Assembly: GCA_964586765.1 (NCBI GenBank)
Contig: CAZPHN010000006.1
Span: 19,832-83,831, forward strand
Source of the DNA: UBA3263 sp964586765
Lineage (GTDB): Bacteria > Bacteroidota > Bacteroidia > Bacteroidales > Muribaculaceae
DNA length: 64,000 nt
Direction: 5' to 3'
Shown: piece after piece, positions 16,570-24,274 of the stretch
Layout: the number at the start of each line of letters is the position of its first letter
Position numbering within the stretch: position 1 is the stretch's first letter
The notes under the pieces: model-generated
What the model saw: only the letters and a program-made list of their open reading frames with translations
Database searches by the model: none
Told to the model about the DNA's origin: nothing
Made by a program: the position numbers and the translations under genes

Positions 16570-17615
16570 ATAGTTTTGGTTCTAAAATAGTATTGACCAC
16601 TTTCGGCGAGAGCCATGGTCCCGCCATCGGCGGCGTCATCGACGGTTTTCCCGCCCGCTTCCCTATTGACCTCGACGCCGTTCAGGCTGCCCTTGACCGC
16701 CGACGCCCCGGTCAGAGCGCGCTGACCACCGCCCGTCGCGAGGCTGACCGCGTCGAGTTCCTCTCCGGCATCCTTGACGGCATGACTACCGGCACCCCCA
16801 TCGGCTTCATCATCCGCAACTCTGACCAGCACTCTGCCGACTATGAGGAGATGCGCCACACCTTCCGCCCCTCTCACGCCGACTTCACCTATCAGGCGCG
16901 CTACGGCATCCGCGACCATCGCGGCGGCGGACGTGCCTCCGCCCGCGAGACCGCCTGTCGCGTTGTCGGCGGTGCATTCTGCTCCCAGCTCCTCGCCTCC
17001 CGCGGCATTTCCATTATGGCATACACCCGCCAAGTTGGCAATATTACAATAGACCCCGACGTCGTCCCCACCCCCGAAGCCATCGAGTCAAACCCCGTGC
17101 GCTGTCCCGACCCCGACGCCGCCGCCCGTATGGCTGACCTCATCGCCGCCGTACGCGCCGACGGCGACACCATAGGCGGCATAATCGAGTGTGTCGTGAC
17201 CGGACTCCCCGCCGGCATAGGCTCGCCCCACTTCGACCGTCTCAACTCCGCCCTTGCCAACGCCATGTTTACCATCCCCGCAGTCAAGGCAGTAGAGTTC
17301 GGCATGGGCTTCGACGGATGCCTGCGCCGAGGCTCCGAGATGATTGACGAGTTCGTTCCCGGACCCGACGGCACCCCCCTGACCCTCACCAATAATTCCG
17401 GTGGCATTCAGGGCGGTATCTCCAACGGAATGCCCGTAATTTTCCGCATAGGCTTCAAGCCTGTGGCAACCCTGCTCCGCCCAGTCCATACCGTCACCGA
17501 CTCCGGCACCCCCGTCACCCTCACAGCCCGCGGACGCCATGACCCCTGCGTCCTTCCCCGCGCCGTCCCCGTAGTCGAGGCGATGGCTGCCCTCGCCATC
17601 GCAAATCAGCTGTGA
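16566..17615 (+). CDS. aroC: Chorismate synthase
   Basis: This 349-residue protein has all the AroC landmarks: TTFGESHGPAIGGVIDGFPA at the N-terminus, RRRPGQSALTTARREADRVE, RPSHADFTYQARYGIRDHRG, GGRASARETA and the late FNNSGGIQGGISNG-like segment. It converts EPSP to chorismate using reduced FMN. It is coupled to ybaK by a 4-base overlap. Its last 10 bases overlap the convergent hypothetical gene. Confidence 0.97.
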   Translation: MNSFGSKIVLTTFGESHGPAIGGVIDGFPARFPIDLDAVQAALDRRRPGQSALTTARREADRVEFLSGILDGMTTGTPIGFIIRNSDQHSADYEEMRHTFRPSHADFTYQARYGIRDHRGGGRASARETACRVVGGAFCSQLLASRGISIMAYTRQVGNITIDPDVVPTPEAIESNPVRCPDPDAAARMADLIAAVRADGDTIGGIIECVVTGLPAGIGSPHFDRLNSALANAMFTIPAVKAVEFGMGFDGCLRRGSEMIDEFVPGPDGTPLTLTNNSGGIQGGISNGMPVIFRIGFKPVATLLRPVHTVTDSGTPVTLTARGRHDPCVLPRAVPVVEAMAALAIANQL

Positions 17616-17974
17616 CCCTCCAAGTAAGGAAGCGTATCTACCACCGCCTTGAGCACCCTTACATACTCCGCCGCGGTCTCCTCCGTGTCTAATCCCAACT
17701 CCGCCAGAACCCGCTGCACCACCGCGCTGCCAAGGGCGTGATGTACCAGCTCACCACCCGTAACCAACTCTACCCGACCCTCCTGAGCCAGCAGACTCCT
17801 CACAGCCGGTCCCAGCTGCAGACATACGTCAACCATTGCCCACTGAAAGCGGCTTCGGAGGGCATCAGCCTCATTCCTGCCTATAACTCGCTCGCTGCCT
17901 GTCTCATACGCATTCAGAGCCGCCAGCGCGTAAACCGACTCTGCCATCATCTCAAAATCCAACTGAACAATCAT
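17606..17974 (-). CDS. Hypothetical protein, orphan
   Basis: This is a 122-residue, mostly helical, acidic protein (QLDFEMMAESVYALAALNAY, then QWAMVDVCLQLGPAVRSLL and TAAEYVRVLKAVVDTLPYL). It has no signal, membrane helix or catalytic motif that I recognise. It converges on aroC with a 10-base overlap. It lies downstream of another small hypothetical, separated by an ATTCCTA repeat. The two might be a small operon. The reading frame is intact and its codon use resembles the neighbours, so it is probably real. Confidence 0.55.
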   Translation of the reverse strand: MIVQLDFEMMAESVYALAALNAYETGSERVIGRNEADALRSRFQWAMVDVCLQLGPAVRSLLAQEGRVELVTGGELVHHALGSAVVQRVLAELGLDTEETAAEYVRVLKAVVDTLPYLEGHS

Positions 17975-17989
17975 CTCTCTCTCAAAAAA

Positions 17990-18028
17990 ATTCCTAATTC
18001 CTAATTCCTAATTTCTAATTACTAATTA
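17990..18028 (-). repeat. ATTAGTAATTAG-family repeat
   Basis: This 39-bp run of ATTCCTA, ATTTCTA and ATTACTA units lies between the two orphan genes. On the minus strand it supplies the last codons (ISN) and stop of the upstream gene. Confidence 0.8.
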
Positions 18029-18392
18029 TCTTAAGTGCTCTCTCCGGCCTGATACAAAACCCCGCGTGTGAAGTCCCATGGGCTATCACCCGGCAGACCG
18101 CATCTACCCGCGTCATACCCGGCTCCGACGCCATCAGCGCGTCAACCTGCTCAAAAAAGTCCGCCCACATCGCCGCCCTCAGGTCGCCCTTGGCTGGAGC
18201 CTGACCCGAACGGCGGCGACGGTCCATAACTATGGCGGAATCCACCCCAACGTAAAATCCCCGTGTCAGCGGGCGGCTTATTACCGCCCTGAGAGCTCCC
18301 GAGGGGTCTTTACCCTCACGCCGGCTCATTTCTTGCGCATATTCCTGTCTCAGTCGCCGGTTGCGCTCTCGTGTCATTGTCATGTTTTTCAT
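18015..18392 (-). CDS. Hypothetical basic protein, orphan
   Basis: This 125-residue protein has a strongly basic N-terminus (MTRERNRRLRQEYAQEMSRR), a central RGFYVGVDSAIVMDRRRR segment and a C-terminal part with MTRVDAVCRVIAHGTSHAGF. I do not recognise a family. The last residues are encoded by the AT-rich repeat at 17990. A minus-strand TAACTTTG (18431-18438) lies about 40 bases before the ATG. The basic charge would allow nucleic-acid binding, but this is conjecture. Confidence 0.55.
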   Translation of the reverse strand: MKNMTMTRERNRRLRQEYAQEMSRREGKDPSGALRAVISRPLTRGFYVGVDSAIVMDRRRRSGQAPAKGDLRAAMWADFFEQVDALMASEPGMTRVDAVCRVIAHGTSHAGFCIRPERALKIISN

Positions 18393-18430
18393 AGTATCAA
18401 TAATTTATTTCGTATTTGATTTTGCGTTGG

Positions 18431-18438
18431 CAAAGTTA
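18431..18438 (-). promoter_or_regulatory. -7 promoter element for the basic orphan gene
   Basis: TAACTTTG on the minus strand matches TAnnTTTG. The rest of the 18393-18620 gap is AT-rich and holds the promoters of both divergent genes. Confidence 0.5.
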
Positions 18439-18547
18439 CAACACAAACAGAGCAAAATCAATACCCCTCAATGTTAAACATTGTTAACATTTACGCCCAT
18501 TCCGCCCATTTTTCATTTTTCATCATTCATTTTTCATCATTTTTTCC

Positions 18548-18555
18548 TACCTTTG
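18548..18555 (+). promoter_or_regulatory. -7 promoter element for the large secreted protein
   Basis: TACCTTTG matches TAnnTTTG and implies a leader of about 60 AT-rich bases before the ATG at 18621. Confidence 0.55.
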
Positions 18556-18620
18556 CGCTTTGATACTTAATTCATTAACAACTTTATTCACTTTTTTTCA
18601 CAATTTATCACAAAAAGATT

Positions 18621-21600
18621 ATGAAGAAATCTTTACTATTCCTCTCAATGGCTATGTTGGCTGGCAACGCCTTTGCCGCCAATGTCTTGGAGGCTGGTAC
18701 TGCTGATTCTCCTAAGTATTATGTGATCAAGGCTAACCGCGGTCTGCCTTGGGTTACATATACTGCCGAGGCGAAAGACAACGGCGGTGCGCAGACTACC
18801 ATCTATCGTGCCAACGAGCTGAGCGATGCTGCCATCTGGGCAGTCGTTCCCGGTACTGCAGAAGGTACCGTAAACATCTTCAACTATACCACAAAGGATA
18901 GTGGAGAAAAAGCCTACATGTTCTCATTCGTTACCAAAGACGGCAAGGAATTTGATGGCGCAACCGGTGCTGTTGCCACTACCGGTGCCGCTAACGACAT
19001 CTTCACCTTGGACAACGGTAACGGCTCCTATGGACTGGCTCTCAACAACCTCAATGGTTATTTCAACAGCGGTTTCTACGCTTTTGATGCTACCAATAAC
19101 TCCGAGTTCCTCGGTAACTGGTATAGCTGCGGCGACGGTGGTACCCAATGGTGGTTCTACGCTGTCGACACCAATAACATTGCCGGCAGCTTGGAAGCAG
19201 CACAGAATGCCACCTATGCTGACGCTATGAAGGTTATGGTTAGCCAGTACGTGACCAACTTCACTACCTATGCTACTGCTGTGCCTTGGGTTGCTTCTGA
19301 CCTCAACGAAGGTATCGCTGCCCTCAACAACCTTCAGCCCTCTGCCGACTATGAAGCTCAGATTTCCGCTATCTGGAACGAATATATCGGCAACGCTAAC
19401 GCAAGCCTCAACACGGTATTCAACGGCAAGCAGGTTGCTTTTGAAAATCTGCGCCGCAAAACCAACGGCAAGGTTAGACCCTATATCAGCGTGGGCGAAA
19501 CCAACTATCCCATGTCTGATAACTATGCTACTGACCCCAACGCCATCTTTACCCTCGAAAGCAATGGTGAATCCGCATATTATATGTATAATGCCGCCAC
19601 CTCTACATACTATGGTAAAGACAAGGCTCCCGTTGCTACCAAAGAAGAAGCTACTACTCTCAGCTTCATGCTCAACTCCAACGGCGGTTTCACCGGCGTG
19701 AACATCTTCGCCAACGGCGTTGCAGGCAGCAATGCCCTCAATGTTGACGAGCGAGGCAACGCCCTCACCTACTATTCCGGTAACGACGGCGGCTCTATCT
19801 GGTCCGTCCTCGAAGCCGACGATGAAACCCTCGTTGAGCAGATTACTTCTTCTGCTATCTCACAGCTTCAGTCTTACGCTGAAAAGGTTCCCGCTATGGT
19901 TGCAAACATCCTTAACGCCGGAATCGATGAAATCAAGGCTCTCTCCGTTTCTGCCGACCTCGCTGAAAAGACTCAGGGTATTGTTAACACAACCATCGCT
20001 ACCGCTAACAGCCTGCTCACCACCGGCATGAACGGTTTCTCAATGAACATCTACTACCCCCGTCACAACCGTTACCTCTCTTACAATGCTGAGACTGCTG
20101 ACTGGGTAGCTGAAACCACCAATGAGTCTGTCAATGCTATCTTCACCATCAAGACTGTTGAAGGCGGTGTAGTTCTCTACAACCCCGAAAACAATATCTA
20201 CATTGGTAAGGCTGTTGTCGAAGGCAATCAGACCAACGTACTCCCCGCTACTGAAGAGTCTGAAGCTCAGGTATTCACCATTGAACTCAACAATAACAGC
20301 GGTTTCTACGGCGTTTCCTTCGTATTCACCAACGAAGAAGGCACAGAGCGCGCGCTCAACATGAACAACAACGCTAAGTGCCTCCACAACTACGACAAGG
20401 CTGACGGCGGCTCTATCTTCGTTATCGAAGAAAAAGAAGAGCCCATCGACAACACTCCGAGAACCACAACCTTTGACTTCACCACTGACCAGTACGGCTA
20501 CAATGTAGAGTCTGACCCCAGCAACAACTACCTCCCCGCTGATGCCGAATTCACCGGTGAAGACGGTCGCTGTCACATCACCATCGACAAAGCATCCGGT
20601 TCTGGCGTTCGTTTCTGGGAAACTACTAGCGGCAGTGTTGAACTCCGCGTGATGAAAAACTCCGCTATCACCATTTCCGTTCCCAAAGGCAACATCGCCA
20701 TGATTAAATTCTACGGCACCAACGCCGCCAAGCTCGTATGCTCTAACAGCGACTTCGACGGTATTAACGGTAACTATATCGGTGTTTCCGGTGCTTACGT
20801 ATTCACCAGCGAATCTGATGAAGCCGTTGAATCCGTAACATTCTCTGCTCCCTCAAGTGCTCGCGTTGACCTCACCAAGATTGAAGTGCAGTTCACCGGT
20901 GGCATTGAAGATACCCGCAAACCCATCGAAATCTTCACCAACGCTCAGGAATCTTACACTGCTGAACTCGGCTCTATCTTCTATGCGCCGTACTTCTACA
21001 CAATGGTTCCCACTGCGCAGATTTCCTACTCTTCAAGCAACACCGACGTTGCCACCATCGACGAAACCGGTTCTGTTACCCTCGTTGGTGTAGGCACAAC
21101 CAAAATTACCGCCTCTGTTGCTGCTTCTGATGACTATAAGGCTAACTCCGCTTCCTATGTCCTCAACGTAATCCCCGAAGGTCTCATCTACGAATCTCCC
21201 ATGGGTGAAGACTTCACCTTCGAGCCCGACGCTGACATCTGGAAACACGACGCTCAATATGGTCTCAAAGGCTCAGGCTACATCGCCGACCTCAACATGA
21301 GCATCCAAGCTGAAGCCATCGCCGTTTCACCTGAAATCACCCTCCCCGCCGGTAAGGATGCATCTCTCCTCTTCGATCAGGCAATCAACTTCCTCAAGGG
21401 TAACCCCGTTGCCGAATACTGCAACGTAGTTGTTCGCGTTCTCGGTGATGCTCCCGCTGAAGAAGAAGATGAACCCTACTACTATGACGCCGATGGCGAA
21501 TGGGTTCTCATCGAAAATGCCGTGACCGCTCCCGCTGAAGATAGCTGGAACTTCTACGCCAACGCCCCCGTTGACCTCTCCGCTTTCGCAGGTAAGATTA

Positions 21601-23309
21601 TCCAGATTGGCTTCAAGTACAACTCTACTATGGCTGTTGGCTGCACTTGGGAAATCAAGAACATCATGGTTCTGAATATCGACCCCCTCAAGGCTGAAAA
21701 AGAAGCCGCTATTGCCGAACTGACCAAGTACTTCGACCACATCCCCGGCGACCACTCTTGGGATATCCTCTACTACTCACAGACCATCAAGGAATGCTCT
21801 ACCTCTGAGGAAATCGCCGATATCCTCGACGCTATCCTCAATCAGCTCGCTGCCCAGTATGCCAACAACCTCGAAATGAACTTCTTCTTCGCCGTTGGCG
21901 ATAAGTTCGGCGCATACGTTAAGCCCGCTTCTGAAGGCGTTAACCCGTGGCAGGTTATTGATGAGCTCGCTGCTAATGCCGTATTTGCCGGCAAGCGTGT
22001 CAACGAACGCGGCATGATGCCTTGGTCCGCTACCTATGCTGATGGCGAAACCGCTCAGCGCGAGTCTAACAACGAAGACGCTATGATTCTCTACAACGTC
22101 CAGACCGGTCTCTACCTCGGCCAGCCCACTGCTGCCGGCGAGCCCATCCCTGCCGTCGACAATGAAGATGAAGCCGGCTACTGGTTCGTTAAGCCCATCG
22201 ACGGTCAGTTCGCTATCGCTGATGACGCTAACGCTGACATCTACCTCTTCTGGGACACTGAAAAGGGTCTTATCGCTTCTGATGTTGCTGCTACCTTCCC
22301 CGTTGATGAAATCCCCGTTTGGGATAACGGCGAATGTGACTATTACGTAAGCGTAATTGTGCCCACTGACGGTACCGACGAATATGCTCGACCCATCGCC
22401 GAAAAGATTTCTTCTTTCGACGTTTACGTTTCTGTCGACGCTGAACTCTCAGGCATCGGCGGCATCGAATGCTATACCTATGATTATCGTACCGACGAGC
22501 GCGTAGTCGTTTCTTACATCTCCGCAGCTCAGCTCGCCGAAATCACCCCCGTTAAGGGCACCGGTATCTACAAGAAGACTGTAGGTTGGGGTCCCACGGG
22601 TGCTATTTATGAGGAAATCGAATTCGAAGCTAACTGCTACCACTTCGACGTTACCAACATGATTCAGGGCAAGGATGAAGCCGAAACCGAAACCGGCATC
22701 ACCACTCCCGGCGACTACTACTTCGAAACCCTCGAAGGCACTTGGATTGTTACCGATCCTGCTGAAGGCAAGCTCTTCTCGCCCGAAGTTCACGAACAGG
22801 TTTCCATCCTTGGCGAAATCTCTACTGAAGGCTGGTCATTCGAGTCTGACCCCGTTGACGGAGCTATCCTCGAAGAACTCTCCTCTATCTTCATCTGCCC
22901 CGAAAGCGGATTCTGCACTGTAAACTTCAACGTGGCTAACGAAGCCAAGGTTGTATTCAGCTCTGCCGAAACCGTAATCAAGGAATGGGATGGCGAAGCA
23001 ATGCAGCTCTGCGCTCTTGAGAAAGAAGACTTCTGGAACGACCCCGACATCTTCGAACTCACTCTCGACCAGACCATCACCGCCAACGGCGTCTACACCC
23101 TCTACATCCCCGAAGGCTTCTTCGAAAATGAAGACGGTCTCAACGCTGAAACCACAATTACTTGGACCATCGAAGGCAACGAAGTCGGTATCTCCAACAT
23201 CACCGTCAACGGCAACGCCGCTACTATCTTCGACCTTCAGGGCCGTCGCCTGAATGCTGCCTCTAAGGGCATCTTCATCATCAACGGCAAGAAAGTCCTC
23301 GTAAAATAA
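18621..23309 (+). CDS. Large secreted multidomain protein, predicted T9SS cargo
   Basis: This 1562-residue protein has a signal peptide (residues 1-19, ending AFA). Four related segments (~70-90 residues each, near 95-185, 313-400, 514-603 and 1152-1223) share a pattern in which a tyrosine-rich start such as YNAATSTYYGK leads to an end such as GGSIWSVLEAD. This looks like a repeated beta-rich carbohydrate-binding-type module. A bacterial Ig-like (Big_2) domain covers about 770-852. The C-terminus (ATIFDLQGRRLNAASKGIFI, then NGKKVLVK) fits a type IX sorting domain. It is probably exported by the GldLMN system. No catalytic domain is visible. It is followed by a strong terminator. Confidence 0.85.
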   Translation: MKKSLLFLSMAMLAGNAFAANVLEAGTADSPKYYVIKANRGLPWVTYTAEAKDNGGAQTTIYRANELSDAAIWAVVPGTAEGTVNIFNYTTKDSGEKAYMFSFVTKDGKEFDGATGAVATTGAANDIFTLDNGNGSYGLALNNLNGYFNSGFYAFDATNNSEFLGNWYSCGDGGTQWWFYAVDTNNIAGSLEAAQNATYADAMKVMVSQYVTNFTTYATAVPWVASDLNEGIAALNNLQPSADYEAQISAIWNEYIGNANASLNTVFNGKQVAFENLRRKTNGKVRPYISVGETNYPMSDNYATDPNAIFTLESNGESAYYMYNAATSTYYGKDKAPVATKEEATTLSFMLNSNGGFTGVNIFANGVAGSNALNVDERGNALTYYSGNDGGSIWSVLEADDETLVEQITSSAISQLQSYAEKVPAMVANILNAGIDEIKALSVSADLAEKTQGIVNTTIATANSLLTTGMNGFSMNIYYPRHNRYLSYNAETADWVAETTNESVNAIFTIKTVEGGVVLYNPENNIYIGKAVVEGNQTNVLPATEESEAQVFTIELNNNSGFYGVSFVFTNEEGTERALNMNNNAKCLHNYDKADGGSIFVIEEKEEPIDNTPRTTTFDFTTDQYGYNVESDPSNNYLPADAEFTGEDGRCHITIDKASGSGVRFWETTSGSVELRVMKNSAITISVPKGNIAMIKFYGTNAAKLVCSNSDFDGINGNYIGVSGAYVFTSESDEAVESVTFSAPSSARVDLTKIEVQFTGGIEDTRKPIEIFTNAQESYTAELGSIFYAPYFYTMVPTAQISYSSSNTDVATIDETGSVTLVGVGTTKITASVAASDDYKANSASYVLNVIPEGLIYESPMGEDFTFEPDADIWKHDAQYGLKGSGYIADLNMSIQAEAIAVSPEITLPAGKDASLLFDQAINFLKGNPVAEYCNVVVRVLGDAPAEEEDEPYYYDADGEWVLIENAVTAPAEDSWNFYANAPVDLSAFAGKIIQIGFKYNSTMAVGCTWEIKNIMVLNIDPLKAEKEAAIAELTKYFDHIPGDHSWDILYYSQTIKECSTSEEIADILDAILNQLAAQYANNLEMNFFFAVGDKFGAYVKPASEGVNPWQVIDELAANAVFAGKRVNERGMMPWSATYADGETAQRESNNEDAMILYNVQTGLYLGQPTAAGEPIPAVDNEDEAGYWFVKPIDGQFAIADDANADIYLFWDTEKGLIASDVAATFPVDEIPVWDNGECDYYVSVIVPTDGTDEYARPIAEKISSFDVYVSVDAELSGIGGIECYTYDYRTDERVVVSYISAAQLAEITPVKGTGIYKKTVGWGPTGAIYEEIEFEANCYHFDVTNMIQGKDEAETETGITTPGDYYFETLEGTWIVTDPAEGKLFSPEVHEQVSILGEISTEGWSFESDPVDGAILEELSSIFICPESGFCTVNFNVANEAKVVFSSAETVIKEWDGEAMQLCALEKEDFWNDPDIFELTLDQTITANGVYTLYIPEGFFENEDGLNAETTITWTIEGNEVGISNITVNGNAATIFDLQGRRLNAASKGIFIINGKKVLVK

Positions 23310-23333
23310 TCTGTCCACACCCCCTTCCCAACA

Positions 23334-23373
23334 AAAAAGCCGCCTCCCGTTTTTGGGGAGGCGGTCTTTTTTT
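23334..23373 (+). terminator. Rho-independent terminator of the large secreted protein gene
   Basis: A run of A, the stem CCGCCTCCC / GGGGAGGCGG, a T-rich loop and a run of seven T lie 25 bases after the stop codon. Confidence 0.92.
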
Positions 23374-23407
23374 CACCGTGGCGCGAACGCAGTGAGCGCA
23401 AAAAATT
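23374..23407 (+). repeat. GAACGCAGTGAG repeat, intergenic form
   Basis: The core GCGCGAACGCAGTGAGCGC has GCGC ends that can pair, and it is followed by A-rich sequence. Near-identical copies are at 26518 and, inverted, at 38015. A related coding form is at 26259, 26812 and 27448. Confidence 0.8.
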
Positions 23408-23488
23408 GCCTAAATAAAAAAAAAACACTAAATTTGCCTTCAATTGCAACAATTTTTCATTTTTCATTTTTAATTTTTAATTTCCCCG

Positions 23489-24274
23489 GTGTTGCACTTC
23501 GGAATAAAAGACGCCCTCGACGTTATACTCGTTGCCTCACTGCTCTTCTGGCTCTACCGCCTCATGAAACAGAGCGGCACCAAAAACATATTCATCGGAG
23601 TCCTCGCCTTCATCGGCGTCTGGCTCGTCACATCCGAAATCCTCGGAATGAGACTTACCGGAACTATTCTTGACAAATTCATGTCAATCGGACTCCTTGT
23701 CCTCGTAATCCTCTTCCAAGAACAGATTAAACGCTTCCTCGAAGAAATCGGCTCTAACCAGCGGTGGAGAGGACTCCGTCGATTCTTCCATCGCAAACTC
23801 GAAGGAAAAAATGACGATACCGAACAGCGGCAGCGGCAGTGGGTTATGCCCATAGTCTACGCCGTAATGAACATGGCGCGCTCCCGTACCGGTGCCCTGA
23901 TTGTTATCGAACAGGTAGTTAACCTTGCCGCATACGAAAAAACCGGCGACATAATCGACGCGAAAATAAACACCCGCCTCCTCGAAAACATCTTCTTCAA
24001 AAACTCCCCGCTCCACGACGGTGCCACCATCATTGCCAACGACCGCATCATGGCTGCCGGATGTATCCTCCCCGTCTCCCACGACAGCTCCATACCCCGC
24101 TCCCTCGGTCTGCGCCACCGCTCCGCCCTCGGCATTGCCCAAGCCACCGACGCCGTAGCCATCGTCGTCTCCGAAGAGACCGGCGGCATCTCCATTGCCC
24201 ACCGCGGAGTCCTCTCCACCCACGTCTCCACCGCCGAACTCGAACGCCGCCTAACCCACCTCTCCCCCGAATGA
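23489..24274 (+). CDS. cdaA: Diadenylate cyclase CdaA (c-di-AMP synthase)
   Basis: This 261-residue protein has three N-terminal membrane helices (about 5-75) and a C-terminal DAC domain with the conserved DGA (SPLHDGATIIA) and RHR (GLRHRSALG) motifs. It joins two ATP into cyclic di-AMP at the membrane. The start is uncertain: the frame opens with GTG at 23489 followed by TTG, and no ATG is nearby. The stop overlaps the uvrD ATG (ATGATGG), so the two genes are coupled. Confidence 0.93.
   Translation: MLHFGIKDALDVILVASLLFWLYRLMKQSGTKNIFIGVLAFIGVWLVTSEILGMRLTGTILDKFMSIGLLVLVILFQEQIKRFLEEIGSNQRWRGLRRFFHRKLEGKNDDTEQRQRQWVMPIVYAVMNMARSRTGALIVIEQVVNLAAYEKTGDIIDAKINTRLLENIFFKNSPLHDGATIIANDRIMAAGCILPVSHDSSIPRSLGLRHRSALGIAQATDAVAIVVSEETGGISIAHRGVLSTHVSTAELERRLTHLSPE

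Noticed and set aside
24061..24270. N-terminal extension of the uvrD helicase
   Set aside because: The open frame overlaps cdaA in another frame and gives a Pro/Arg-rich nonsense peptide. The helicase family begins at the ATG at 24271.
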